Source: Callaeas wilsoni
Taxonomy: Eukaryota; Chordata; Aves; Passeriformes; Callaeidae
Length of the DNA: 64,000 nucleotides
Assembly: GCA_013398955.1 (NCBI GenBank)
Contig: VWPU01017453.1
Span: 1 to 64,000 of the forward strand
Reading direction: 5' to 3'
Shown: positions 14,080 through 27,459 of the stretch, piece by piece
Layout of the letters: every line of letters begins with the position of its first letter
Numbering within the stretch: position 1 is the stretch's first letter
The notes under the pieces: model-generated
What the model saw: the letters and a program-made list of their open reading frames with translations, nothing else
What the model was told of the DNA's origin: nothing
Database searches by the model: none
Program-made: the position numbers and the translations under genes

Positions 14080-14325
14080 ACCTGTATTGGGAGGTTTAGG
14101 TTGGATGTTAGGAGAAGTTTCTTCCCCCAGAGCATGGTTGGCCATTGGGACAGGCTCCCCAGGGAATGGTCATAGCACCAAGCCCGACAGAACTCAAGGA
14201 GCATTTGGACAATGCTCTCAGGCACATGGTGGGATTTCTGGGGTTATCCTGTGCAGGGCCAGGAGCTGGACTTGATTATCGTTGTGGGTTCCTTCTAACT
14301 CAGGATTTTCTGGTTCTATGATTTT
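14080..14325 (+). mobile_element. CR1 LINE 3' fragment
   Basis: CR1 landmarks are GGGAGGTTTAGGTTGGATGT, TAGGAGAAGTTTCTTCCCCC, GGGACAGGCTCCCCAGGGAA and the terminal TGGACTTGATTATCGT...GGTTCTATGATT. Confidence 0.87.
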
Positions 14326-16924
14326 AGCTGACCATCACTGCTCTTCAGAGATGGGTTTTGAAGGGTTCCTTCTCTTCCCTGTTTCTGAACATGAGAAATG
14401 CCACCGCATGTGTTCCAGATGCCTGTGTGGTACTGCCAGCTGACCACCTGTGTGTACTCAGGCACCATCCTCACCACACAGCTGGGGAACCAACACACAG
14501 AGAGACACCCACACAAATTCTGGATGAGCTAAAACTGCTATTCTGCCGTGCTCTAAGCTGATTCTCCAGTTCTAGTCCATTTTCTCCCCCTTCATGCTGG
14601 GGAAGATCTCCAAAGAAACAAGCCATTCTTATCAGTTTAGAGCATTTTTAAACCCAGTGAAGCCTGGAACTGTTTGAATTTAAAAAAAAAAAAGAGAGCG
14701 AGACAGAGAAAGAAAAACAGTAAGAAGAAGAGTAAAAGAAAAACCCAGCATATGAAAGTCTGATTGCTAAAATGTGGCAAATAACTGTCACATTTACATG
14801 CTCTGCTCACTCCAAGCAATGCTGCTTCTTGCTCTGTCTTATTGCTGTGATGTAATTCATCCTGTTTAGCACTTCTGCATGCTTTGGCAGATAAAATATT
14901 GATCAGCCTGCCAAGAATGCCATTCTGGTTTTATGTCAGAACTCAGTAATGAACTACATTTATCAAGAGCATCCTCCTTGTGAAAGGTCAGTGGTGAATG
15001 TGGCTAAATTGTGATGACAGATCATTAATCCAGCTCCCTCAATAATTGTCCTCTTAAAAAATTTTACTCCTGGTTTCTGTGAATTGCCACAGGTTTTTAC
15101 ACTTGGATCTCACAGCAACCTTCAACCCAGTTCTGAGTAAAAGCAGATAACGGAGAAACAGCAAGGCTGGAGATGAAAGTGTCCTTCAAAGGAATGCAAG
15201 GTACAAAATAAAAATAAACTGAGGAAGTACAGAGCTTGCTTTGATGGGGAAACTAATATCCCAGTGAAATATTACCATGCAAGGTGCCTTACAATGAAAT
15301 GATTACTCAAAATGTCAGTACTTTAAATATCAAAAATGATCTGATAACACCTAGAGTGCACCAATCTCTGAGACCTTAGTGTGCAGATCACGTGACAGTA
15401 GATGTAAGCTTGAATACACAGAGAAGTCTTTAGAGGATTTGAGTCCCACTGATTTGGTTCCTGAGCTATTTTTCAGCAAAACTACACGGGCTGCAGGAAT
15501 GGCAGGTGGCACCTGCAGCTCTTCCTGTAATCCAGGACAGAAACTGTGCAGTCATTAGCATCCAGGCAAAGTATAAGACTGTGTGATTATCAAGACACAC
15601 ACAAGAAAGTGTGCACAGAGATTCAACTTCTTGTGACCCTTCAAAAACTCTCCAGAAGTTTCCCGAGTGGCATCTCCACACAGCTGGAGCTCGGGTACCC
15701 AGTCCATATGCTCTCAGGTCTGGGCTCCAGCCCTTGAAAATCTGCAACTGTGCTGCCAGTCTCAACACAGGATTAGACTCAGCGTGTTATCACCACAGAT
15801 GAGATAGGACATAACAACCAGGAGTCCCACTCAGAGCGGCCAGCCCCATTTGGCTCCTGGATCCCACCATCACCTGCCTGAAATCCACCCACCACGGCAG
15901 GACAGTGCTCCTGCTCACTGTCCCCATGGGGGAGGATGATAACAATCCAGTACAAATAACCCACCACTGAAGGGGGAACTCCAGTGGTACTAATTTTCAA
16001 GGCAACCCTTCACTGCCACCATATGTGGTACTAAAGAGCAGTTTGGAGCAGGCTGAAGAGTGTCATTTCTAAGGCAGGAGGCATCGGGGGTGTCATTTTA
16101 TTTGACAGTTCCTCTCAGACCATGCTGACTATTTTCAGCTGTTCCTATGGCAGTTTTCAAGCTCCAGGAAGAAATTCAGTGCAGGAGATGAGAGCTCTAA
16201 GCTTTGTTTTCTCATCCCTATCTATAGGGCAAAAAAGATATAGTTACTGAAAATAACATTTCTAGACAAAATTAAATGGGTTGAAGAAAAGTTATATTTT
16301 TAAAACAGCTCACCCTTTCCTGTGTTTCACTCAGGCTTTATCTGGCACTGTTAGAAGGATCAGAAAATGACTAAACTAAAATGTTACGAATTTATTTCTG
16401 AGTGTGGCTCCTTAATTCCTGTGCCATTTATGGCAAAATTCCTCATCAGCACCAGCCTGTTTTACTGCATACAAAATGAAAGTGTTGGCATGCTGCAGTG
16501 GAAACGTGGTCCCAGAAGATCAGACTGCTGAACCTGAGTGAGACATTATATGAATTCTTTACCCCAATGATCTGTTGCCTCATGGCCTGTTTGACTCGAC
16601 AGAATAAGTTTACATGGGGACAGGAAAATTAAAGATGATTTCAGTTCTTCAGGAGTCTCCTTGCAAATCCCCATTCTGCCATGCAAATTTTTTATCTGTG
16701 TCTTTCTATCTATCTATCTTCGTCTTCCTTTAATTGCTTGTTTCTGCACACGCATGGAGAGGTTGGCTGGACTTTCTTCCTAATTTTCCTGTGTGGTTGG
16801 AAAGAAGAAAATAACTGCTTTTCTCAACAATTTACATGAACAGACTCCTCTGAGCAAGAGCAGCTGCAGGAGGAGAACATCAAGAAACCTTTCTGGAATT
16901 GACCTGTGAATTTTGAATCTTCCC

Positions 16925-17175
16925 AACTCTGACTTTTATAGGCTGTAAATACTACAGAGTGAATATTTGGAAAAAATTCTCCATTGAAAGAGTGGTTAAA
17001 CCTTGGAACAGGCTGCTCAGGGAAGAGGCAGAGTCATCATTTCTGAAAGTATTCAAACAATGAGCAGATGTAGCGCTTTGCAATGGCATAGTGGTAATGG
17101 GGATATTTGGTTGAAGGTTGGACTTTATGATCTTAGAGGTCTTTTCCAACCTTAATGATTCCACTATTCTATACA
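16925..17175 (+). mobile_element. CR1 LINE 3' fragment, older
   Basis: Recognised by GGAACAGGCTGCTCAGGGAA, GGTTGGACTTTATGATCTTA, GAGGTCTTTTCCAACC and an ATTC-type end. Internal divergence is moderate. Confidence 0.83.
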
Positions 17176-18274
17176 AGGTCTGAGCAAACCAATTTAGGAT
17201 GAAGAGAACTTAACCCAAATCCTAATCTATCAAAATCTGTGATAACAACCATTTAACTTCTGATTATTCAGAGAAAGCTTCCAATAAAATACCAGGCTGT
17301 GTTCTGCAGCAATTACACTGCACATAACCCCACTGCAGTGTTCCTACAACACCTGATAATAGCACAGGGAGCGTTCTGCTGCCTCCAAACGTCACTGAAG
17401 ACCATCTCTGTGCACAAAGGAAGCCACACATCACAGATGTGACATTTAGGCAACACTGCTAATTACATCCTGTTCTCTCACCTGCTGGCCTCCTTTACAC
17501 ACAGCCAAGCCCTTCAAAGGCTGAGTACCTGTTTTATTCCTGATTTGAATTTACAGGTTAAGTGAAACTCTGGTTAAGTTCCTGCTAAGAGGAGCAGATG
17601 CTTAACATCATGCAAATTCATGAACATCCTTCAGTTGCCTCTGCTGAAAAAATTCAATTAACAAAAATCCAAACTAACTTGCTTATCTTAGGGATGTGTT
17701 TCAGCTAGTAAGGTGTACATTTATCAGGTATCCATATATAATTTAGCACCATCTGGGAGCTCACCAAATTTATCACAGAAGTGGAATGCAATATATGTCA
17801 TGAAGTAGATACTATTAAACAATAGACATTTACAACCTGGAAGAGTTAAAGCTTGCTTCAGTGTATATTTGCTTCAATATTTCATTTTATTACAAGAAAA
17901 AGCACCCATCTATTATTCAGTGCATTTAAAAAATATATTAAAAACTTACAGCATGAGAATATTAATTCCCAGTTCTATAAATAAAAACTCTATTCCTACC
18001 TTAAACAATTACCTTCCAAGCTGTATAAAGCTAAATGAATCATATGCCTCAGCCCCAAATGCACAGGAAGGGACGGATGGATTTGCAGCCTTTCTTGGGA
18101 AGCCCAAGAATTACAACTTGGTTTGCCAAGTCCAAAGGCAAGTTCTAGATTTGTGTCCTGCCTGGAAGGGAGCAGACGCAGGCCCAGGGAGGGAGGCAGG
18201 AGGAAGCCTACAGGTGGGAAAACACACGATAAATGTAATTTATCAAGTGCCTATCACCACCTAGGCAGTGTGCC

Positions 18275-18445
18275 ACAGATTTATAGATTTTTAAAGCCAG
18301 GAGGGATTATGTGCACACTCTGACCTCCTGCACTGAATTCAACAAGATTTTCCCTGCAGCAGCTCCATAATTTGTCTGCTCTACAGCACACCACCCAGAA
18401 AGGCTTCCAGCCCTGGTTTAAGCATCTAAGAGCAATTTTTCAAAT
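18275..18445 (-). mobile_element. Ancient CR1/L3-like fragment
   Basis: The order TTTAAAGCCAGGAGGGATTA, CTGACCTCCTGCACTGAA, CCCAGAAAGGCTTCCAGCCC, TGGTTTAAGCATCTAAGAG resembles the old amniote CR1/L3-type 3' end in reverse orientation. It is heavily diverged, so the subfamily is uncertain. Confidence 0.65.
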
Positions 18446-19271
18446 GATTACTTAGTCTCAGTGGGAAAACATATTTTATTTTTAATTTGTTTAGCTTCAA
18501 TTTCCATCCACTGAATTTTGTTATACATATATCTGGTACATCAAACCATAAGTCTCATATTCCACATGTCACCTTCCCAGGTCTGCTCTGTTCTTGTGCT
18601 CATCTCATGTTATACCTGTCTTCTCCGAGGAGCTGTGGGATATCATGGCTCTCACTAAGGCAGCTCACATTCGGAATGACTGGGTTTTCTCTCTTTTCTG
18701 GGAATTTTATCCTTCCAGGGTTGGCAACAAAATGACAGTGGCCATGTTTGCAAGAATCTTTGGCTTCTAATCAGCAGTTGGTGGCTTTCCACAATTCAGT
18801 TCCCATGCCCTGGGCTGGCTCAGGCCTTCCCTGGTACTACAAGGTGATGCTGCACTGCCCACAAAGAGCTCAAACACATTCACAAGATAGGGATTTCTAG
18901 ATGATTTGGTGTATGATTGCTCTCATTCCACCAGGACATCTCTCCCAAAGATCCACTCAGACAGCATTACCAAAAGCTATTTAGCATAAAGAAGATGTAA
19001 CTAACAGCAATGCCTGGGCTGGGAAAGCACAAAAGCAAACAAGGCTATTCTGATTATATTTGCTGCCTGCTGAGTATCAGCTGTTATTTTTGTGTTAAAA
19101 AATTAAAAATTATTGTCAAACCAGAGGGAAGCAACAATGTCATGAACACCAAGGCAGATGAAGGAACACCATGCAGTCAAGGCAAACAACTTGTGAGTAA
19201 CTCCTATACTGCTTGTCTCAATTATTAGGTGAGTGTAAATATAACAGAAATCCTGAGTGAATTATGCATGA

Positions 19272-19276
19272 GTCCT
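19272..19276. repeat. Target-site duplication, left copy
   Basis: GTCCT immediately before the LTR's TGTGTCGG end; it matches 19931-19935 exactly. Confidence 0.8.
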
Positions 19277-19930
19277 TGTGTCGGTTTGGACACAAATCCA
19301 GGAGGAAACACCCTGAGAGGGGCATCTCTCTCTCGCTCTCTCTCTCCTGCCTGCCAGGCAAGCAGGCCCCGGCAGCACCTCCCCCACGGGTTCGGGAAAA
19401 TAATTTCTCGAGTGAAAGTGAAAAAAACTATTTATTTAACAAACCAGAGTCTCCCGCTGTCATGGGGAAAAAGGATATTGAAACCCCCTCCCCTGTCCCC
19501 TAAGAGAGGACTATGGATTTTAGAGTTCTTGCTGTAGGTAAAACCTGCAGTCCTGAGCTGGGCTGGGCCGGCCAGGCAGGGTCCGACGAGCCCCCTTGGA
19601 GGGTCCCGCCGAGCAGGTCCGGAGATGGGAGCTGGTCTCAGATGAAAAGCAAGCCAAAAACAGTCCACAAAGGAAAAGAAGCTGCTGAGGCAGATCACAG
19701 TCCCTTCTCCGCTGAAAGCGGAAGAGACTAGAGAGCAAAAGTCCTCTAACCAACCAACTGTTGTCAGAATCGGGAGAGAAAAGAATGCAAAACATTCTAG
19801 ATGCAAGGTCAAGCTGGCCGCTTTGAAGAGTTCTCTCAGCTTCTCTCTCCCCGCTTTGCAATTTAAAGGTACACTAGAAATCAAGCAGGCGATGGGGAAT
19901 ACAGTATTGTCATAGAATCACTCCAAGACA
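19277..19930 (-). mobile_element. Solo LTR of an endogenous retrovirus
   Basis: This 654-bp element starts TGTGTCGG and ends CCAAGACA (plus-strand view), giving TGT...ACA ends. It is flanked by a perfect 5-bp direct repeat GTCCT at 19272-19276 and 19931-19935. The minus strand has AATAAA at 19436-19431, about 155 nt before the 3' end, as expected for an LTR in that orientation. GC and CpG content are clearly above the flanking intron. No internal gag/pol/env sequence is attached, so it is read as a solo LTR left by recombination between two LTRs. It lies in the sense orientation inside FSTL4. A 5-bp duplication suits ERVL- or ERV1-type elements; the family was not identified. Confidence 0.85.
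19431..19436 (-). promoter_or_regulatory. LTR polyadenylation signal AATAAA
   Basis: TTTATT on the plus strand reads AATAAA on the minus strand, inside the 19277-19930 LTR and about 155 nt from its 3' end. It is in the same direction as FSTL4 transcription, so it could act as an intronic poly(A) site. Confidence 0.6.
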
Positions 19931-19935
19931 GTCCT
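19931..19935. repeat. Target-site duplication, right copy
   Basis: GTCCT immediately after the LTR's CCAAGACA end; it matches 19272-19276 exactly. Confidence 0.8.
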
Positions 19936-20469
19936 ATACTGAAAACTGGCTGTTTCTAATGATTAATTTACTCCCAACACAGCTCGCTCTGCTATAAATC
20001 TATTACTCCACACAGAGACATGATCTTACACACACACATACTCACACACTCAACTCTCTGTGACTGTTGTGTAATCTCTCTAAATTATATTTTGCCTTCA
20101 GATTGTATTGTTCTGCTTTTTAAAAGCTATTAAGCTAAATTCATGATGCTGCATCCCAAGGTGCAGACAAGGGAGGAGGGAAGCAGGAGAGGAAAATGTC
20201 CCTTATACAGGTCTTTTAACAATAACAACAAAATTAGCTTAAGAATGTCTAATTACTTAATATCCCAACCCAAAACAAACAGCGTAATGAATTGCTTCAG
20301 TGATTGAGAAACACTGTACTGAAAGAGCCTGGGAAGACAGTGAGGTTTTTATAAAGGGTAAGAAAGAGAAGAAAATAAGGCAAGAGAGGTAACTGGGCAG
20401 GTGCAAGGTGGGTGCTGGGGATTCTCAATTGGACCCAAAGGGATGCTGCATAATACTTCTTTCCAATAT

Positions 20470-20526
20470 GGAAAACAAAGCAAAACAAAACAAAATCCAA
20501 ACCAAACCAAACCAAACCAAAAAAAG
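20470..20526. repeat. CAAAA then CCAAA pentanucleotide repeat
   Basis: CAAAACAAAACAAAA followed by four CCAAA units and an A-tract. Confidence 0.85.
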
Positions 20527-21862
20527 TAAAAATACCTGTTTGTGAAAAGACACACTCCCAGACAGTAACAGCTGAGCAGCACTCCTGAACACAGGGGTGT
20601 TCTCTATAAATCCAGACTTGAATTTCTGTTTCATCACTTCAGCAAATCAAAGGTAATTAAAGGCAAACTTACTGTGTATGACTGACATCTCCATTTGTGT
20701 GATTTGCACTTCCTGGGGTCAAATCATCCATCCCAGAGCCCTGATGCTCCATGTGCTGCTCTGTGGCAGCACAATAGGACACTCCAGGAATCTCCACACT
20801 CAGTCTGTATAGAGTGGTAAAACTAAACACTCTGCTTTTAGCAAGAATTAACAAGATGGTATTGATTTTACATGTTTTCTCATGCTTTTGCTTTAAGGAT
20901 GGTTGGGTGACAGGTTTCTTTCCATGGGCTGAACCTCTGCGGCACCAGCAATTGGCAGGAAGGCTCTGATTAGCGTGGTTTAATTGTGATGGTCTATGAA
21001 GGAGTATTTGGGGGACAGCTGTAGGTCAGCAGGGAATTTTGGAGTGTTGGAGAGCAGTCTGTACTAATCTACAGACTTCTCCCTGTCCATGTCTGTCCAA
21101 TCCATTTAAAGGCTCTGAAAAAGGCTCTCACTGTGCTTTCAGAGAGCTCCTGGCATGGGTTTAAAGCCTCAAGTGCTGCCAGAACACAAACAGTAGAATA
21201 AACATGGCTCAACGGATCTGCTAGGACCCTATCTGCACACACAGCAGCATCAGATGCTGTGTCAGTGATGAATTACAGCCTTAAGTACAGAGGCAGCAAA
21301 AGCAGGAGATGGACAAGAAGCTAAGAGCTATACCCTTGGCTTGATGCACATGGCCAGAGACAACGGAAAACCCAAACCAAATACATCAAGAAGAGGAGTT
21401 GTTTGAAAGCCAGTAATATCTTTTGCAATGTATCTGCTGTAAGCACCAGTTTACACCTGATGCTGTGCTTTAGCTTAATTCCTTGCACCTGAGATCACTA
21501 TTTTTAAATGAAAGGAATTAACCTGTCAGACCATTAATGTTTGGGGAATGCTGCTTTGTTAACACTGAAGCCAAATCGTCCTGAGCAATCTGCAGGGCAG
21601 AAATAAATAAATAAGGTTTTTCTGGCCATTTGAAGCACCTGAAACCATATATGACAAAACCACTTGTCATCATGAACTGGAAGAGTTAATTACTGTACAG
21701 TGATGATTAGCTTCACTCACTCTTCACGTCAGCAGTTACATGAGGAAGAGTCTTGGTCCATCTGTCTGAGTGTGCAGGAAGCCAGTCTTGCCTTTCACTG
21801 TAGCCAACTCTTATTCCTCATTTCTATACGGAAAATGTCTTCACCACTTTAATGCAGACATT

Positions 21863-21906
21863 TACTTTAATTTAATTTAAATTAACTACTTTAATTTAAA
21901 TTAACC
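21863..21906. repeat. Direct repeat of a TTTAATTTAAATTAA motif
   Basis: The motif ACTTTAATTTAAATTAAC-like occurs twice in tandem. Each copy contains the AATTTAAATT palindrome. Confidence 0.75.
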
Positions 21907-24900
21907 AAACCAAACAGCCTTTGGTTGGATTAATGGGACGTTTGCTCGTTGTGCCTGCTTCAGTTGGTGATGTTACTCAAGCTGCAGCTTGACATTTTAC
22001 AAACCTCTACCTTATTCCTATTAGAGAAAGCAAAATTGTGTGGATTCCTCTGGGAAGTAACCAATGCTCACTTTTTTATGGCTGACTGGTATATCTATCA
22101 AATACTTCTAGACAGCAAATGTGTTATTTGGAAGCTTTAATAAATGTTAAAGTTCTCCAGCACTAATGTAAATTTTGCGGATTCTGTTCTGCTCTGAAAG
22201 ACCTTTCCATAAAATTCACTGGTTCTGCTGTCAGAAGGAATGCCTCGCTATCACTCATTACTTGGGATTTCATGAATCTGACTCCCTGGTAAAGGTATTT
22301 TTCATTTTTACTGTCTGGTGTCTTATCTATATGAAGTATGCATAGGAAAAGTGGCTAGCAATGTGTATTACAAAGGCTACTGTGCACCATCCTTGGTGAT
22401 GGATGCAGTCAAGAACAATTTTTTTTGGGTATTTGTGTACACAGGTTTTCCCTGATGCCTACTTGGAGACACTCTTGTTTCTATCACGAGACCACAGGAT
22501 CTGCCACAGGACAGCTTCGTCCTCTATCACAGAGTTTTTCAAGCAATTCTGAGCCCATTGTCTATGGTTACCTGTTCTCTCAAGAACATCCCTACTCAGA
22601 AGGTGTGTGATGTTTACAACAGAGAGAGCACAGGGTATGTGCACACACAGGGAAGTAGTTCTCATGATGTTTTCAATCCAAAAGCAAGAGGAAAACACCA
22701 TAATTCTTCCCAGACTGTGTGTCCTTCCACATCCTCAAATGCATTCAGAGAAATCCAATGCAAAACACTGCTGATTTACAGCAATTCCCCACCTTGCACT
22801 TGGACTGTGGAGTCTCCCACATCCTCTTGCTTGAGCACTAAAGGACAACACATGTAATTACAGTAAGCAGGAGTATTTATTATTGTTAAGGATGTGTGTA
22901 ATGGTCTGATAACGATGTGCTGTTCTTGTTGTTCAGATGTCATTAGGGGACCTCTCAAGCATCTCATTAGTAGTAACATACACCCTAAAGGGCATTACTG
23001 CAATTATAAAATGTTAACTTCTGAAGAGGAAAACATGCACAAGGGAGAGAAAGTACTTCTAATGGGGAAAGAAAGCATTAAAAAGGAGTAAGAAACTTCA
23101 CAAAGAAAACTCTTAAATTAGTCCAGAAACAACAGATTACATTTACAACATGCACATGTAGACATGAGAGTCTACCTACTCCTCCAGAATTTAATGAAGT
23201 CAAAAGTACTCCATTTAGTAGCTATAAAGGTTTGCAAAAGAATAGTTGGATTTTTGTTACTATAATCACACATATATATAGTGTCATACACATATGGCAC
23301 TCCAGAAACCAATACAATCTCCCATTATGGAGAGTCAAATTGTGCCACTTAATGACACAATGGCCCAGCTACATAAAGTGATGAACCCAATTCTTTCCAT
23401 GTGACAAACAGTGCAGATGAAGACTCCAGTGCCTATTGCACCAACCTGCCCAATCAACCACAGCATTCAATGCAACCTATGAATACACCTTGACCTGCCT
23501 ATAAAAGGCAGCTGCAGCATTTACAACTCTCAGGGCTCCAACAGAGAGAAAAACACAAATTCATTGACTCTAACTTCCCATTACACCTTAAACCCACATC
23601 ACCACTTCTTGTCCTCTCCCTTCGGAGCCCAGGCAACAGAAACGTCAAGATTTGTGTTTCTACTCTAAATCCATGTTATGAACAACAATACAGCATATCA
23701 AACAACAGAATGAATAAATAAAAGCTCACCAATGCTACAGGCTGAATTTTGGGGATGAATTCCTCTCCTCTTTCTTTGTGGGATTTTTAAAAAATATTTT
23801 CTCTTAAGCGCTATAATGATGGATGATGAATGGGACAGTTATCTGAGCACTGGAAGTGCTTTGCTATTGACAAGTCAAATAACCTTTCTGCAGTTCAGGG
23901 TACCAATTCTGGAGTAGATCTGCTGGAGGCCTGTCAAGATAACAATATCCCCACACCAACTGTTGGCAGTGGGATTTTTCATTATATATGTCACTAAAGT
24001 ACAGAGGGAAGCTTCTTATCACAGAAATAAGGGGATGAAAACATGTTTTTCCTGAAGATTTTCAGCACTGAGAGTGACATCTTCCAGGGTAAAGCATGAA
24101 TGACAAATCACTGTGTTTTGATCCATGAGAGCACTACACTGAGAGGGAATTAGCACAGTTTAAGAGCTGGAACAAAGGGAGCAATGGCCCCAAGGGAGCT
24201 GCCTGCCCAGGCACAGCATACCTGGTGCTGGCACTTCTGTTCCTGTCTTGCAGGGCTTCAGCTCATGCCCTGCCTCAACAGGCTCCCTCTAGACCTCCCT
24301 AAGGAAAGGGGCTTCCCAGATTTCCACCTCTCATATGGACGAGGAATGTCTCGCCCATGGCAGCACATCCCCAGCATCAGAGAGAGTGTGGGGGTTAGAA
24401 AAGAAAGAGGGAAGAAGATGAAAGCACATCTCTAGATTCTCCCAAAAGAAGGAATTTAAGCCAGTTACAGGAGAGCTTTCAAAACATTTTCCATCTTAAA
24501 CTCTTTCTGCCCAAACGGCACTGCAGCTATGAATTTGTTTCACATCCCAGGAAATCTTTTAATTTCATTCTCTGCTCCACATTTGTAACACTCAATATTT
24601 ATTTGAAATGCATTAACTATAACACAAGTGACAGATCCAAACGACGCATCCTTTGGCTCCCAGGGCTCTGATGAACCGACATGACTTCGTGCCCTTACGC
24701 TCACAATAACCCTAAAGTGTCACAAGGGTTTGGGCTTATTCCCAATTTACAGCCAATCTTCATTGCCACAAATCCCACCTAGCTGTGTCCAAACAGCACA
24801 GGACCCAAATGAAACTCAAACCTCTGGAGAGGATAAAACTCTGAGGTTTATTACAGTGGAGATTAAAATTCAATATTGCAGCAGAGCAAATTGTTAAAAT

Positions 24901-26001
24901 GCTGCACAGCTTTAGCTGCTCTTTGCTCAAAGAAGCAGTTAGATAACAGTAAGCTGGGTTCAACACAGTTTATTGACATAAATTCTATTTGTTGAGGGCT
25001 CTGAAGGAAGAATTGATGCTTGTGCCTTGCACTCCCAGAAACTGGGTACCCAAAGTGATTGTCTTTCTTTTTCAGGAGAAATGCAGCTCAACCTGCAGCA
25101 TGAGCCATGAATAAGTCACTGCATTGCTGAGCGCCTGTGCTGGCATTACAATGAGAACAAAGGTCTTGATACCAAGTGCTCTGAGGAAGTGATGTAGTTA
25201 AGTTTTATGTAAGGAAGCCCTTCTCTCATGGCGGGTTCTGTAAGGTAATAAGGCTTGTTGATAACACGCTGGTTTTCTCAGTGAAGGCCTGCCCATATCA
25301 TCTGGGTCTCTTGCTAACACACCCTGCAAAGCCTCAATGAGAATGAGAGTCAAGTCTGTTCATACCTGATCTTGCACAAATGCTTTTTTCCTTGTCTTTA
25401 GCACCACATAGAAAACGAGTGAAAGTTCCTTGCTCTGGAGGGTGAATCAAGGAATTTAATGCTGGGCCAGTCCCTCAGTCATGTCAGGTCTTTCTCATAC
25501 ACCATGTGGTTTTGTGATGTACTAACTAAGAGCTATCATTCTAGGTTTCTTCTGCTAAGCTGCTTGAAACATGACAAAAAGTAAAAATACGAATCAATGT
25601 TCAAGTGTTACTTAAAATTTATCCAAACCACATGGAGACGATGAAATCAACTTGCACACCATTGCCCCCCATCAACTTACAGCCCTGCCCAGCTTTTATA
25701 CATTTCAAAACCACAGCAGGCAATCAAAACAGCACCAAAAGTCTCCCGTGTCTTTATCACTTTGCCTTTAAAGGACGTGAAAGTTAACATATTCATGCTG
25801 CAATTACAGGGTGATCACGTTTTTCTCCCCTTGTCTGCCCTTTATACAGAGGATTGCTTTCACTCTCCTCACCCCAGTTTTACCATGAGGGAATATAACT
25901 GAGTTTGCTGGACTTAATCTTCATTTGCGGCACAGAAAAAATGACTGGAATCAAGATCTCTGTTAATTTATTTCAAGATCTCTTTCCTGCAGCCAATAAA
26001 A

Positions 26002-26039
26002 ACTCACTCACTCACTCACTCACTCCCTCCCTCCCTCCA
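26002..26039. repeat. ACTC to CCCT tetranucleotide repeat
   Basis: About five ACTC units pass abruptly into about four CCCT units in one array. Confidence 0.88.
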
Positions 26040-27349
26040 TTTTCTGTGTTTAATTTCCAACCCATGTAAGATACAAGTTTGGTAATTTCATCTCCCTGTG
26101 CCAGAATGACCTCTGTAAGAAAAACAACACAACATTCAGACCATTATTTGATCGCTTGGTCTGCATCCACATCAACAGAATGAAAACAAATTAACCATTC
26201 CCTCTGTTGGCTGATGCCCTCTGATAAGCAGTGGCCAGTCACATTAATGGGACAAAACTCCCAGCTCAAACTTATCCAAGCAAGTAAAGTAACCTCTTGA
26301 GTTTTGTTCTTTTTAATACAATGGCAGCCAAATATCTGAAAACTTTAAAAACTAATATTCTAAAATTTTATGCTTCATATGCTGGAATTTGTAAAACCAC
26401 AAAATGTTTTGAGCTGCAATCACCGAAGTAGAAAATGTATCTATGGCTGTCAGATAAATTTATTTTCAGCTGTGAAAAAAATATATTGCTATCTCACATA
26501 AGGCAGTATCCTGGCATCCCAAATGTACCAGCCAATAGCCCGTTGGTCTAATTCATATTTCAAAGATATCGCAAGTGACCCATACATGAAATGTGATGGT
26601 GATATTTGTGAGTAGATTTGTAGCAGCAGTGTAAACCCATTGACTTTTCTAAAAAAGAAATAGAAAGATTACACATCTGGATCTCTGCTAAGGGGTGAAG
26701 AAGGTCACCAGCAAAGCCACCTATGCAGTCAGAGATGTTTGTACCACAGACACAGTGAGAAACTACAGAAATGCATTCCCACACAGTTGTTTCCTTGCAA
26801 ATCACTGTGCTCACCACCTCTTACCTCCCACATCCATGGAAAACACAACACACGCCAAGGCCTTGAGCAAACTAGCAAATGTCAGAGGAGCAGCATCTTT
26901 AATACTCTTTAAAATCTGATTATTGTTTCCTATGACACACAAAGAACCCAGACCATTCTCTGGCTGTGCCACTCACTAGGGCACCTTTCTTCCATGTCTT
27001 TAAAAATTTTATTTAGTCCTTTTGACTTCCACTTCATTCACTTCCTTGTGAAAGAATCTGCTGTTCCCTCCATACACCCAGACTTGAGGAAACTGTTATA
27101 GGAAATCTTGAGCATTTGAAGCTTCACAAGAAGCCAGTCCCAGACACTTCCAAACCCTGCCCTGACCCTGGAAAGCCATGCATGGTCTCTTCCTGCTAAT
27201 GAACAGTCCTTCCCTACAAGGCTTTATCAGGATTTTTTGTCTCGGGAGCTTTGTGGCTTATTATGGCATAATTGCTTTCCTACTGATATTCAAATGTCAA
27301 AACGTTAATTCATTACATCTTACAAAAGAATATGATTTTCATGTCAGGT

Positions 27350-27459
27350 AGAAGATCTCCATGGTCTTTCAGGTACCCTACCCATGGCAGGAGGCTGGAA
27401 TGAGATTATCTTTATGGTCCCTTCCAATCCAAACCATTATGTGATTCTTTGATTCGAGG
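27350..27459 (+). mobile_element. CR1 LINE 3' tail
   Basis: The tail contains CCTACCCATGGCAGGAGGCT, GAGATTATCTTTATGGTCCC and TTCCAATCCAAACCATTATG, ending in a GTGATTCTTTGATTC octamer-like tail. Confidence 0.86.

Noticed and set aside
17869..18264. 131-codon plus-strand frame
   Set aside because: No domain signature, AT-rich composition like the flanks, and no splice or promoter context; consistent with chance.
19432..19884. 150-codon minus-strand frame
   Set aside because: It lies wholly inside the LTR at 19277-19930; LTRs of this type are noncoding and the GC-rich composition explains the openness.
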